The notes: generated from the sequence alone by a model not told the origin. DNA of 64,000 nt from Blastobasis lacticolella (GCA_905147135.1 LR990056.1:14518001-14582000), one strand, 5' to 3'. Positions 45,193-57,756 are shown, numbered from the stretch's first letter. Numbers and translations: made by a program.

Positions 45193-45639
45193 TGACCAAG
45201 ACCTTCCACTGGAGACCCGATGACTGATTGAACAGTTTAGGGCCTCGTGACGGTGACGGTATATCTACAATAGCAGGAATGACTCAATTGCAGGATTGAA
45301 CGACCTCATTCACATTTGACACTCGTCCTGGGTAGCGTTCCCACAGAAAATAAGATGGCAGACAGGCCTCCAAGTCATAAGAGCGACAAACTCTAGAACG
45401 GAATCTTGGAGGTGAGCAGAGTGACACAATGAGACAATAATCAGCCTCATAAGCGCCTATACAGATAATCGACACAGTGGGTCAGATAATGTATATCACG
45501 AACGTATTTTGCATAGAATACTCGTAAGAAGATCCTGTTTGAAAGATAATAGCCAGGAGAGGAAAGATAAGAGTAAGGACAGGAAGTGAGAGAGAGTGAA
45601 ATGGTGAAGTGAGGGAAACAGTTGGGGTCAAAGAAACAT

Positions 45640-46742
45640 GTTTCGAGAAATGGCAACGCAATATCGGATAAGGAGGTGTACTTAGGAGCAAAACGGCGTG
45701 CTACAATGTCGGTGGAAAAAGCGCGCTGAGCCCAGTTGGTTCCGCTCTACGATATGTTGCATACTGTGGAGAGGCAAAGGCTCGTATACAAGTTAGCGAA
45801 GTCTGTATGACAAAATATCCAGTCTGGATGTAACAAAGTGTGTTGCTGTAAAAGGCATGGAGGGCGTGTTGCTCACAAGCGCAAACTCTATTAAAGACCG
45901 TTGGTGCAGTCATTTCAAGGAACTGTCTAACGTGGCCAACAATTACGTGCGACCACCATAGCTTTCTGAAAACCTTGGTCAACCTGATAAGATACCAAAT
46001 GATAAGCCCGATTACCCCTGATGAGGTGGAGATGTATCTGGCCCGTATGAAGAACGGAAAAGTTATTGAATAAATTCACATAGAAACCTGGAAAATGGGA
46101 TCCGTAGCGTACTCTTGCTCACTGAGCTTTTCAACAGGATTGTAGATACGGGGCTTATACCTGAAGCGTGGCGCGTAAATATGATTACGCTATTCTATAA
46201 AAGAAAAGGCAGTGTGCAAAAGTGCGGTAACAATCGAGGTGTCAAACATATGAGCCACACAATAAAGATATTCGAACGTATTATAGATTCCAGAGATACA
46301 GATATACTATAGAGAACCAGAGACTTCTCCAGGAATGCTACTTGTAGGAATGTTGCGAAGCCTGGCCGGCGCTGACGAAACACGTTCGCGAGCTCCACGC
46401 CAACGAAATGAAAATGCTGCAGTGGATGTGCGAAGTTACGTCACTCGATCTCGATAGATGGATATCGCAGATAAGATCGAAGAGGCTCGAATGCGCTGGG
46501 TTGGTCACGTGTAGCGTTAGCCTCAGGGATACGTGGAAAGAATGTGCCTGAATAGGCCGGTATCAGGAAAGAGACCACGTGGGCGGCCCAAGAAGCGCTG
46601 GATTGACATTTCTGAGTTTGATGCGAGAGATAATGGTTTACGACGCGAGGATGCCGAAGACCCGGCGAAGTGGAGAAGAATGAGCAGGAAAACAGAACCT
46701 GGCAGAGGCCGGGTAAGCGCTAGGACAATGATGCTGATCTAA
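45640..46742 (+). pseudogene. RTE-type LINE remnant with internal deletion
   Basis: 45660-45960 matches the endonuclease-RT linker seen at 29.7-30.1 kb. 46115-46310 encodes the first RT block (GLIPEAWRVNMITLFYKRKG, NNRGV). Near 46320 the sequence jumps to the C-terminus (NEMKMLQWMC-like, RGRPKKRWIDISEFDARD, WRRMSRKTEPGRGR). The central RT with its catalytic site is deleted, and stops interrupt the first half. Confidence 0.75.
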
Positions 46743-46940
46743 AACATTTTACCTTATTTTAGTTGTAATAGTGTGAATATTCGAAAATATGTACAACAAA
46801 AATTCATTACGAAACGAAACGTGGTTTTACTTAGATGAGATTTAAAAAACATATTATTATTGTAAGTTAGTTGTTTGTTCATGTAGTATTTTATTTAATA
46901 TATATTTTCTTATTTTTCACATTCATAGTTCTTTATGTTT

Positions 46941-47124
46941 TGAATTAAATCACTTTTTGTACACTAGTTCCACTTTATTATATAGTTTTTATTAAATTGC
47001 AACCGGTTTCGAATTACTCATCTTCAGGCAATTACTTTATATTATGAGTAATTCGAAACCGGTTGCAATTTAATAAAAACTATATAATAAAGTGGAACTA
47101 GTGTACAAAAAGTGATTTAATTCA
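46941..47124. repeat. Perfect 81 bp inverted repeat with 22 bp spacer
   Basis: The arm 46941-47021 is the exact reverse complement of 47044-47124; 81 of 81 positions match by direct comparison. The spacer is 47022-47043. The arm contains cgaaaccggttgcaattt and actatataataaagtgg. No coding potential. The perfection implies recent formation or gene conversion. Confidence 0.9.
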
Positions 47125-47269
47125 TAATAATGGAGTTCCATCATGAAGTGACAACACAAAGTGTTAAATCTTTATGTTTTATTTAATAAAATCTTCAGTT
47201 GTAGTAAAGCAATTCAATAATTAACAATAATAATGATTTACAACTAATAATACTAAAATTATAACAAAA

Positions 47270-47620
47270 AAAATAAGATACCTAGATAGACTATAACTAT
47301 CACGCACCTTGTGCGCAAGAGAGTTCCATAGTCTTGCAGCATGAACGAGTGAAGTAGGAAAATAAATCCAAAGATCTAACACTGGAACTACAATGCTTGT
47401 CTAGCGGACGGGGGAAGTGAAACAGTTCTCGGAGATATAACGGTGCAGAAGGGTTGAAGAGAATATTCTAGAAGGTGAATAGGATACAATCATTCCTACG
47501 CAGGTGGATAGGGAGCCATTTAAGCCAAGATTGATAGCAGTATATACAGTCATATTTTCGTAAACCAAAGATGACTCGAATGCATACAACAAATACTTTC
47601 AGAAGCTCTTCAGTTGCATA
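47270..47620 (-). pseudogene. LINE RT 3'-end fragment
   Basis: The minus strand reads SLVHAARLWNSLAHKVRDSY, the C-terminal 'arlWNsL' block of jockey/CR1-group RTs, after an interrupted upstream part. Only the tail is preserved. Confidence 0.45.
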
Positions 47621-48029
47621 CAAATTTTAAAAAACAGGAATCTGCTTAATCAAGAAGAGGAGGAAGAAGTGTCTGAACGAGTGAAATTTTGGTTTTCAGA
47701 GGTAAAAGCGATGAGATAATTGATTGATTGAAATGAAAAGTTATTTTTTGTGTAGACCTCATTGACATGAGCCAACCATGAGTTTCATAGTTCAGGTAGT
47801 AGGACAGAGATCATTCGATAACAAAGGTTATCATAACCCACGGCCAGTAGAAGTTATAGATAGAAAATGCTTCTTAACATTCTAATCAGCGACAGATGTA
47901 CAGCAGAAAGGAGAACATAGTGGGCATGGTTTACTATCTGTCTGTGCTGTAGAGAATTGGATATTAGGAGCTAGGGTGGTAAGGAGAAATAAGCGTTGAG
48001 TGAATTACTCTTTTTTAGACAGATTTTGA

Positions 48030-48090
48030 CGGCAAATAATGCACATCGGCTTGTTCGGCTTCGTTGAACGTCATCTCTGTCGCACGCGTG
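48030..48090 (+). repeat. Dispersed 'atgcacatcggc' motif repeat
   Basis: 'aaataatgcacatcggcttg' followed by 'ttcggcttcg' and 'cgcacgcgtg' recurs at 56426 (inverted), 61850, 62209 (inverted) and 62572. Confidence 0.5.
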
Positions 48091-48599
48091 TCGCAAACCC
48101 AAAATTAGCCGATGAGCATTTATCGCCGACAATATACGTTCAACTCACCTCGCTGATGGAGTGCGAATCAATAATTACCTGATTATCAAGCCCGATATTC
48201 TAGACGTACCTATACTAAGTACTGTTGTAAAAATAAGTATCACCTCAACCGAAGGTGTTTATCATAAAATCAAAACAGTTCACAGTTGATTGACACCGGT
48301 TCCTTTATTTTTTATTAGTTTGTTTGCTTTCATGAAGAGTCTTATTTGCTAGATGTGACAAAATATGTATTATGTTGACCAACAATTTCAAAATAATAAA
48401 TCTAAATGACGAGGTTTCTTATAGATTTGGAATGTTTTTTACCAGGCTTTTTTTAATGTCTACTCCACAGTTCGTATATTTATTTAGGTAAGAATGAATT
48501 AATTTGTATTGACTTGACAGCCGTACTCTACTCGATGAATTCGTAATAACGAAATATTTGCTTTTTGTGTGCTTTCTGTTGTCCTAAATTCATATACAG

Positions 48600-48745
48600 T
48601 TTTGGGTTCGTACTAATAATGGGTCTCTTCAGAGGTAGGCAACGCATTGGTGACTCCCCTGGTGTTGCTGATGGCCGCGGTGACCACTTTCCATCAGGTG
48701 GCCCGCATGCCTGTTTGTCTGCCGGATAACATAAAAAAAAATGAA
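48600..48745 (+). mobile_element. LINE 3'-end fragment
   Basis: It matches the end of the 8965-9681 element (gacttccctggtgttgctga-like words, accactttccatcaggtgg) and ends acataaaaaaaaatg, an extremely 5'-truncated insertion. Confidence 0.75.
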
Positions 48746-49099
48746 GTCCGCACAGGGATCGTTTAGCATCAGTCTAATCACGGCCTAGCATCTAGAGAGC
48801 AATTAGGAAGTATTAGAGACGTTGCGGCACGACTCTTTCTTGAATATATAAGCTTGAATATATGAGTGGCGGTCAACGAGTATCTACGGCGCTTTTCAAG
48901 AATCTTCATATTGCATTCGACTCCACCATAGAGAGGTTTTATTCTAGCAGTATTCTTAAGCAGATACGACATTAGGGTATTCAAAAAACGAGCTAACACA
49001 CTTCTTAAACGTCGGTAACAATAACGACCCTGCATGGTTTTTTAGTAAAGAAAAGTCATACGGTAGCTCGGATGTATTACGAAACCTGGAATGTTTGCG

Positions 49100-51010
49100 G
49101 TAGGCCTAGTGACGGTGAAATATACCTGAACATGATTAACAGTCGCAAAAATTCAAAAACACTTTGAAATGGTGTCAAAATAACGAGGAACAAATCAAAA
49201 TGAATATTATAGCTTCACATGAGGCAGATAAAAATTTCACAAATTTCTGGAAAGCAACAAAAAGTTTAGATCATAAACAGAGCAAAACAACAAATATCGA
49301 TAATTTTAGTAATGACAAGCTGATCGCCGACTTATTTTCACACCATTTCAATGTAGAACCACGATCTACAGGCAGCGTGCTGCGCTCCTGCAACAGTGAA
49401 GCATGTACGGAGGATGTTTTACGGTTCAGTTAAGATGATGTTGTTTCAGCCGTACGTCAAATTAAACGGGGTAAGTCTCCGGGTGTGGACGGGTTAAGTA
49501 TTGACCACATTATATATGCCGGTGATGAGATATACAGAGCTTTGACTGAGCTGTTCAACCTGTGTATACGAACGGGTTATTTACCTGCGTTACTAATGAA
49601 AACCGTGGTTGTTCCAGTACCAAAGAACAGGACGGGCGATCTGTCCAGTTCGAATAAATATCGGCCGATTTCTCTTGGTACTGTAATTTGTAAAATACTG
49701 GAAAGACTTATCCATCCTTATCTAAAGCAAAACTTCAGCATAGATGATGCGCAGTTTGGTTTTCGTACCGGTCTTTCAACAGACTCGGCTATATTTAGCT
49801 TGAAAAATACTGTAAACTACTACAACAGCAGAGGAACCTCAGTCTACGCTTGCTTTTTAGACCTCAGCCGAGCTTTCGACTTAGTCAATTACAGCCTGCT
49901 ATGGGATAAACTAAGGAAGACTACGCTCCCACTACAGATAGTAGAGTTGTTGAGGTACTGGTATGAGAACCAAATAAATAATGTGAGATGGGGCGACTCC
50001 AACTCTAGTGATTATAGACTAAAGTGTGGAGTTCGTCAAGGAGGCCTGACTTCCCCGGACCTCTTTAACCTCTACGTGAACGGTCTAATTGAGGAGCTGA
50101 GGAGCACCAGGATTGGCTGCCACTTTGGTTCCACATGTGTGAACAACCTCAGCTACGCGGACGATATGGTGCTCCTCAGCCCCTCGTTAAACGGTTTAAG
50201 AAAGTTACTGGGTATATGCGAGCGCTATGCCTGTGAGCATGGCTTAGTATATAATACCAAAAAAACCGTTATGATGGTGTTCAAGTCTGGTGGAGGTCCG
50301 TAGTGGGTCCCGCCGGTGACGCTAGATGGGGCTTTAGTGACTAGGGTGGAGCGATTCCGGTACCTGGGCCACATTGTGACGGAGACTCTTCGTGACGACG
50401 AGGACATAGAGCGGGAGCGCAGGGCCCTGGCTATACGTTGCAATATGCTCGCGCGTAGGTTTGCGAGGTGCAGTCAGTCAGTTAAGGTGACGTTGTTTAG
50501 GGCATATTGTCTATGCCTCTATACATGTCAGCTTTGGACGAACTTCAGCAAACGCAATCTGCGGACGATTAGAGTGCAGTATAATGACGCATTCCGCATT
50601 CTAATGAAACTACCCAGATTCTGTAGCGCGTCGAGTATGTTTGCCGAGGCCAGGGTTCCCGACTATTTTGCGATTATACGCTTACGTGTGGCTGGTTTCT
50701 GGAGCCGTATTCGTTCGTCCAAAAACGGTATTTTGATCGCGATGTCCGAGAGTATGAATTGCTCTATTTTTCGACATTGGCTTTCCGTACACCATGATTT
50801 AAACAAGAAATAATGTTTGTGACTGAATTGGGACCTGTGAGCTTTTCTTGTAAGCTTCAATTATTTTTTAACTATTTTTTTTAAGTTGACATGTCTATTG
50901 ACTTAAATATTATTTTTTATATTTTTGTAATTTTATAATAAGCTATTGCTTGTAATAATTTATATGGGTTCTAATAGCCTGAAATAAAGATATTATTATT
51001 ATTATTATTT
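49100..51010 (+). pseudogene. LINE reverse transcriptase with two in-frame stops
   Basis: A single frame runs from about 49164 to TAA at 50811-50813. It is broken only by TAA at 49431-49433 and TAG at 50301-50303. RT blocks are SNKYRPISLGTVICK, DAQFGFRTGLSTDSA, LDLSRAFDLVN, CGVRQGGLTSPDLFNLYVNG and LSYADDMVLLSPS, with the catalytic YADD intact. The post-palm block RYLGHIVTET and LFRAYCLCLYTCQLW follows. The 3' end has aataaagata followed by a (tta)n run to about 51008. The GVRQGG and CLYTCQLW words differ from the CR1-like elements in the window, so this is another LINE family. The endonuclease is missing. Confidence 0.85.
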
Positions 51011-51856
51011 AGATGGGCGGCGATGGCAGTTGGGTGTCCCGCCCTCGAATAAACGTGGAAAACGTCAAACTATAATCGATCCCGATTATGATGTGACAAA
51101 CAGCAGGAAACTATAATTTCGAGTGTATTGTCGATGGTTCTCGTACGAAAGAGAGATAAAGAAATATAGAACGACAGAGAAGCACCTATCTAAGATAAAA
51201 ATGCCACGGACTAACTCGCGATATTGCAGTTTGACATTTCATAATATTGTCTTCGACCGCGTTTGACGTTTATCAAAATAAGGGCTGCTCGTTTGCTGTA
51301 TAGTAACCCAGCCTCTATTTTAAGAAACCTGAATTTTCGTTCCAGTGAATTGAGATCTGTGTTCTTCGAATAAAATAAACAAAAGATCGTTTATTTGCGC
51401 TTCGAATTTCGTTTTCCAACTGCTTCCCATCAATGTTTACTTTTTATTATACTTCCCTATACCTTACCTCGAATGAAATTGTTGGCATATTTGGCGTAGG
51501 TAGTAAAAAATAACATGTCAAAAGAATAAATAGAAAATATACAATGACTTTGTTAATAGTTCTTATGAGCGATGGGCCTCCTAACCAGAAATTCGGATAA
51601 GTATCGAGTTGATTCACTATCAGGTATGATTTATTATCCTATTAGATTTAGATACGATTGATTGACAGCATTGATTAAAAATGATAGACAATTGTATGAT
51701 TGTCACTATCACTATCATTACATATTATAAAATAAAGTACTACGCCACGTCTATCTGTCTGTTCGTGATAAACTCAAGAACTATTGAACGGATCTTTTGA
51801 AGTTTTTATTATCATTTATAAAATTTCTTCCAAAAGGTTTGTACGTATTATAAAAA

Positions 51857-52160
51857 TAATCATCATGGCGTTAATGTACATCATGATCCAGGATTTGGTA
51901 GATCATGTAATTACAGTGGAGCGACTACTATCTTAACTCTGTGACCCCTAACCAGGGGAACCTGATAGTTACACATGGAACCTGAATGTGCAGGTTACAT
52001 CACGATGTTTTCCTTCACCGTAAGAGCATCGATTAGTATTCAACTAATGTCCATCACTCAGAAAAAAGTCATTGGTACATGGTGTGAGTAAAATTCGAAC
52101 GCGGTACCTTTCGCATGTGAGTCGAAAACCGTTACCCCTCGGAACCCGCCGCACCAAATT
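51857..52160 (-). mobile_element. tRNA-derived SINE
   Basis: Same main family, diverged. The 3' end at 51857 (aaaataatcatcatggcgtt) runs to a degraded head near 52150. Confidence 0.75.
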
Positions 52161-52799
52161 TTTGTATGTAAATATAATACAGGCATATTATTACAGAATA
52201 ACTCTGAGAAAACCCGTGCGAAGCCTGGGCGGGTCGCTAGTTCTAAATATTATGACGCAGATTAATAGTAAATAAGTAAATAACCACCGGTTCATAGCCC
52301 TGTCAGAAAGTTGAATAATATATTAAGATTTATTCTCAGTGCCTCAGTCTATGATAGAGAAAAATGATCTTTTCTCCTGGAAAGTAATGTTTTATTTTTA
52401 CACGAACGACTCGCCCTGGCTTTTATTGGAATTTCTTTGTTATTGTATTGACATATTATACATATAAACCTTCCAAAAGAAATTTTCTAACTACTAGTGA
52501 AAACCGCATCAAAATCCGTTGCGTAGTATTAGACAGAGTTTCCGGAAATACACACAGGCAGACAGATGCGGTAAGTGACTTTATTATAAATACGAATTGA
52601 TTAAAAATAATATGGCGTGCATAGTTTTGACATTCATAAGTCTTATATTAGTTATGAAAATTTGTTTTGAATTGAATTGAGATTAGTAAGGCAGAATTAC
52701 AAATTTTTCAAGTATCTAATAGTAAAGTAAGTAAAATCGTAACTCCATGAGTAAACATACAATACAGTAGTCAATCACTGATTTTATGCAATTACATTG

Positions 52800-52925
52800 T
52801 GTGAAATCTGGTTAAGCTCCCCTGTTATACTCGCTCTACTATAATTACCTGATTTGCTAAATCCTGGATCATGGTTACTGGCGCGCGAAAGCAGAATCAG
52901 GATATTGAGACCAAGATGATTATTA
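52800..52925 (+). mobile_element. SINE 3' fragment
   Basis: 'ataattacctgatttgctaa' and 'atcctggatcatggt' match the distal body of the main SINE family; it ends ccaagatgattatt. Confidence 0.55.
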
Positions 52926-53104
52926 CATTGAGGAAAATGCGATTTTAACATAATTTACAATCTTGTTGACTTCGTCATCATAGTCACATCAACTTGAGAA
53001 ATTGATGTCAAACCAAATTCTGTTTTCTAAGTTACACATGGGCAAAAAGTTTCTTATTATGCTTGTATGTTGTCAAGTACGCTCGTGTCTCCAATTTATT
53101 GTTT

Positions 53105-53225
53105 TTATATTTATGTACGGCAGACAAACATGCAAGCAGGCCACCTGATGGAAAGTGGTCACCACTTCCTATGGACATCAGCAACACCAGGGGTGCTACC
53201 AATTCTCTATTTCGGGTGTTTGGGG
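53105..53225 (-). mobile_element. LINE 3'-end fragment
   Basis: An inverted copy of the 8965-9681 element's end, containing ccacctgatggaaagtggtc and atcagcaacaccaggggt. Confidence 0.75.
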
Positions 53226-53462
53226 TTTCTTCAATTGCCTATGCTTGTGTTGTGCAAGGACTAATTCTAAAAGACGTGCAATCGTTTTGACACGCATAAG
53301 CATACACTACTATACTTTGTATACGTATAATATTATTAACCTCAAATCTGTACATGCTGCCATAGGAACTAGTTGCGAAATGGTAGAATTTACGGGTAAG
53401 AAATAATTAACATATATATAGCACCTTTTAATTTGGACATCATGAAAACTAAAGTAAAAGTT

Positions 53463-53930
53463 TTATTCCACGTTTGTATTGTCGTTATTTTCATCCTTAG
53501 ATTGCACCTCATTTTGATTGTTATTTGCTGCATTACCAAAATTACCAGTACTCATTGGTCGCATAATAGCTTGAAAAGTACCCAACACGACTTGGCTATC
53601 ACCCCCACTTGGCAAAGAGGGCAACTGCCTTTTGAACACCAAAGAGGTTTTAGTGTCTCTTGCATCTGCTTGAGTTTCCGCAACCGATCGCTTTTTGTAA
53701 AGGTTATCGTTTTCATTGTCTGACTCGCCTTCCAAATTCAAAACATATCTCAGATTCTCACTTGTTTCTAGTATGTTTTCGATCAGAATTTGTTTGATGT
53801 TTTCGATATGGTTCAATTGGTAGTTCTCTTCGTAATTACCAACGTGGAATTTATTTATCTGTATAAAGTTGTTCGGAAATGAGTGCGTAAATGTACAAAA
53901 TACTGTTATCAAAATTGCTATGGGAGACAT
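53463..53930 (-). CDS. Unrecognised single-exon secreted protein with dibasic sites
   Basis: 155 codons, no intron. The N-terminus MSPIAILITVFCTFTHS is a signal peptide. The mature part has an amphipathic segment (residues 41-66), an acidic stretch, then KKR at residues 79-81 and KR at 100-101. The C-terminal ~50 residues are Gly/Asn/Gln-rich and acidic. There are no cysteines after the signal peptide. The layout suits a prohormone-like or other processed secreted precursor, but no known peptide motif or amidation signal (G-K/R-R) is present. AATAAA overlaps the stop codon (53462-53467, minus strand) and would give a very short 3' UTR. A TATAAAAA lies at 54114-54121. A random ORF is possible but unlikely given the signal peptide. 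Confidence 0.55.
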   Translation of the reverse strand: MSPIAILITVFCTFTHSFPNNFIQINKFHVGNYEENYQLNHIENIKQILIENILETSENLRYVLNLEGESDNENDNLYKKRSVAETQADARDTKTSLVFKRQLPSLPSGGDSQVVLGTFQAIMRPMSTGNFGNAANNNQNEVQSKDENNDNTNVE

Positions 53931-54113
53931 TTTGTGGGAAGACTGCTTTTACGGAGTTCCGGTAAGCAATTGAATTTTGAACAAAACAGTTGGAAGGAAC
54001 GTTTTTTCATGAATATTAAAAATGCTGATAAGACACCGTTTATTTTATCCGTTAACACGAATTTTCACTTAGTGTTTTCATGTCAGCGGGTTGTCAGTAT
54101 AATGTTTTGTTAA

Positions 54114-54121
54114 TTTTTATA
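54114..54121 (-). promoter_or_regulatory. Possible TATA box of the 53.5 kb gene
   Basis: TATAAAAA on the minus strand lies about 184 bp upstream of the ATG at 53930. A start ~30 bp downstream leaves a ~150 nt leader. Assigned by position in AT-rich DNA, so weak. Confidence 0.3.
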
Positions 54122-54199
54122 TCGATAAAGTATTTAACATTATGACAGGTATCCCTAGGTGCACTTTCACGAATTTTCTGTATTTTAAATGGACCTCTC

Positions 54200-56420
54200 C
54201 CACTGAAACCCACAGTTACCCCGTTTTGGAATGTTTTTTCAATATTATAACTAATTAATTTTTATACTCAACCAAAGACAGTATACTAGATAGTAGAGTA
54301 TAGATATAATTTACAACTACAATTACTACTTTTACTGCACGCATTAAGTATAATTTTATAGTATCTAATTAATAATACATCATCGCCTTCTATTAAAGGC
54401 TATTTTAAGATCCTTCTTTTTGGGATCTTCTAAGAGGTATGTCTGTTGAAGGATCCCATGTCATAGTCCAAAGGAAACCATGTGCTTATCTTGGATACGT
54501 CACTTCATATTATACGGCGCGTGGCCGCCTAACCGCTGTCCGGTAGTGTCCGCCCCGACTTGCTGAGATCTCCACGTGATTTCTGGCGGCCTAGTACTTT
54601 TAATCGCTTGTAGATGTTGTTTAGTAAGCATTGAACTGTGGTATCGGTATACGGAGCGTCTTTCAAATGGGTGAGTTGTTTTAATAAATAATAATTATTG
54701 TCTGAATTTAAATAATACCCAGTATATTTGTTTATTAGAATAATAATAAGTAGGCCGTCTGTAATTTAAAGATTTGGGCATGGCGTACAGTAATGAAACA
54801 TTGTAGACATATTACTTTAGTTTATACACATTCGATGACATGAGTCGCATTATTGTAGATCATGGAAAAATGTAATGATATACTAATAATAAAATTAATA
54901 AAAATAAATTCTGCTATAATGCCGTAGTGTCTGTATGAATGTCGATTTTGAATGGCCTGGTATGTTTTATGCCTTTGGGTTTTCAAAATATCATGAACAG
55001 CCAATAACGCATTAGGTAAACTGAATTTAAAACTAATTTTGTTTTTGTACCCCATTTTCATTGAATATGGTATGGTTTCGCCATTAATTATTTATAGGAA
55101 TTTGACAAGTCTCCCTGTTCCATAGTTTCGAATCTATAACCCTCCATTTACAACTACTGACAACTGACGACATTTTATTTACATATACCACGATGATATT
55201 AGGAATGTTACGTACGATTTTGTTTACAAAAGAGGTAAGAAGCGGTTGTTTATTTACACAAACGTCGGGGTGAGCGTCGCGCTCACGGGTGCTGACGACA
55301 TTCACTACGGCAATAATCACACCACACTAATACTTGAAAAATAACCAACAATAACAGCTTTTCGAGCAATCGAAATTCTACGCAGTGAATTCGACTCTAA
55401 GATCATGATCGACTATAGTTATTTAGGATTTAGGAACAATGTCAAGTTTTGTTTTTATTTTTATGGCAGTAATCTATAAACGAGCAGAGCCCATGTGTTG
55501 GGAAGCGTTAGTACCCCCTGGTAGTAAAAAGTAGAGAAAAAGTTCGTTTTTCCCTACCAGTAGATATAGATCAGTAGGAATATATGTAGAACAAGGGCAA
55601 AGCAGTAACTGTCGGTAAAACGCTGCTGCAACTTTTTCCTACTCTATGGAAGCACTCAGTTTTTCATTCTACTCGAGTAGTAGCCCACCTGATAGTAAGC
55701 GGTAACTGTTGTCCATAAAATCTACAACTCAGATTAGGCAACAAACATTCAGAACTGCAGGGGAATTGTCACTGTAAGGCTAAGAGAAAATGCCTCTTAC
55801 TGGTAATTTCGCAAGCTACCTTTTCCTTCAAACCGGAACACAACAATGAAAGCATTGTTGCTTGGCGGCGAAATACATAAGGTTGTGGTACTTACCCAGG
55901 CGGACACCTCAGAGTCTTGCCCTGGAAGTTAATCAAGGACATTAGTCGCATTGGACGACACCCTTAAGTCGAAGGGATTGATGCTATATTCCATTCTGCT
56001 AGACACAACACGATCGGTCATCGTCATCGCAGTTAGCGCCGCTCTAAATGCATTCCTCCTAAGCGGTGATGATTCAATAATCCGTGTCGAAACTGATTTA
56101 CTGCATCAATATGCAACGCGTTACGTTTGCAAATCTATTCTCGACGCGGATACGCCTACTCGTAGTTTGAATCACAAAACGAACATAGCTACGTCGGGTC
56201 TAAACAGACATATGCCAGCTTCAACACTGCAACTTAATGCAATTGCCTTGCAGTTGAGACAAAGCTAGGAAAAATCGTGATTAAACTGGTTTTAAAATTT
56301 AGGATTCGTATCGAATTCCGTCAATTCGTTCGGTAGCTACGATCCCAAAGACCTATGATATAAAAAATAAATATTATATCATAGGGTTGTTTCCGATTCT
56401 TGTTTTGTCTACGCGTGCGA
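54200..56420. other. Intergenic, no confident gene
   Basis: AT-rich DNA with a short hairpin near 54411-54432 (aagatcc...ggatctt). Segments near 55.9-56.0 kb resemble the 'attagtcgcattg...attctgctagaca' end of the ~250 bp repeat. A 105-codon open frame at 55951-56268 starts in that repeat, so it is probably not a gene. Confidence 0.45.
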
Positions 56421-56425
56421 CAGAG

Positions 56426-56455
56426 ACGAGCGAAGCCGAACTAGCCGACGTGCAT
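56426..56455 (-). repeat. Inverted copy of the 'atgcacatcggc' motif
   Basis: 'gcgaagccgaactagccgac' followed by gtgcataaaat is the reverse complement of the motif at 48030 and 61850. Confidence 0.5.
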
Positions 56456-56969
56456 AAAATAAAAATAAATAAATGACGTTCATTACACTAGGTACATTCA
56501 AGGATAATAACTTTATTAAAGAAAATAGTAACAATATAACTAAAGAAAATAGTAACAATATATAGAACCCATAATGTATCGCTACCCGTACCATCTGAAG
56601 ACGTGCAAAGGGATCACACTCAGCATAAGTTATGGCTGGTGCTCTAGCGTTATTTACTGCCAATTCTGTAGTAACAAAGTTTTTAAGCACTGGCTGAACC
56701 GAAGTTCCGTTTTGACCTATTTACGTGCACATTATAATTATTGTGTTACTTTATTTTGCACGTGACAACGATGCAACACGCTATAGAACGCCATACATCA
56801 TAACTCATTATACTAGCTTTGTATTGCAACTTCGTTCGCTTCAAAGTCAATGCACGCGGACACCCGTATTCGCAAACAATACTTGACTAAGTAAAGTTGC
56901 GTCACTATGCGAAGAAAGATATTTATCACAGTTCTCGTAAGCTAAGTGATCACACTGTATTCAATTCGT

Positions 56970-57756
56970 CATCATCATCCTAGCGCTTATCCTGGCCTCT
57001 ACCAGAGTCCGCTTTTCTACTCATTCTTCTCCACTTCTCGATTCGTAAGCCGATGACTCTCGCATCCGTGTCAGCGATGTCAATCCATCGCTTTGTGGCT
57101 GTCCATGGGACTTCGCTTCTTGGCCTTCTATGGTTCAGGCATTTATTTCCCACGTATCTCTGGGGCGTACGCAAAACGTGACCATATCAACGTAGGTGAG
57201 CCTCCTCGACTTTATCCGCGATATCCCTCACGCCAAGACTACCACGGATGTGCTCGTTATGTACTTGGTCGAGTTGTGTAACTCCGCACATACACCGCAG
57301 CATTTTCATTTCATTGGCGTGGGGTTCGCGGGCGTGTTACGTCAGTGAAGGCCATGTCTCGAAGCCATAGACTATCACAGGTCAAATTATGCTCTCGTAC
57401 ATAAATTCTTGAGCTTGGCAGGGATTTTAGCTTAAGAGATCAAGCCATTTCGCCTAAACTGCAGAGATTCGGGACTTGACATTGGAGCCGATGTCGCCAA
57501 ACTCATGCAGCACGGATCCGGGCTATCTGAATTTGTCTGTGACACCTTCCTTCCCTATACGGATGGTTTCAAGATCCGCGCTGTTGCTAGCTACGAATAT
57601 ACTCTGTTTTGGCAAAGTTCACCTTCAAACCCCCGTTTTGTAGTACTTACTTCTCACATGTTTACCCTGATCTCAAGATCTTGCACAACGAATCCAGATC
57701 CAGGCGCGTCCAGAATTTCCACTGAGAGGACATCGAGCACAATGCAAAACAAGTAA
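56970..57756 (-). pseudogene. RTE-type LINE C-terminal remnant
   Basis: From 57756 down, a decayed post-YADD segment (GLKVNFAKTEYI) is followed by the C-terminal region to about 56975 (ATKRWIDIADTDARVIGL, WRRMSRKADSGRGQ). Many frameshifts and stops. Confidence 0.65.

Noticed and set aside
47022..47075. Hammerhead-ribozyme-like words (ctgaagatgag and cgaaac) at the centre of the perfect inverted repeat
   Set aside because: The catalytic core should read ctgatgag; here bases differ and no proper stem III with a cleavage triplet was found.
55951..56268. 105-codon plus-strand open frame as a gene
   Set aside because: Its start lies within the ~250 bp repeat and no splice or family evidence supports it.
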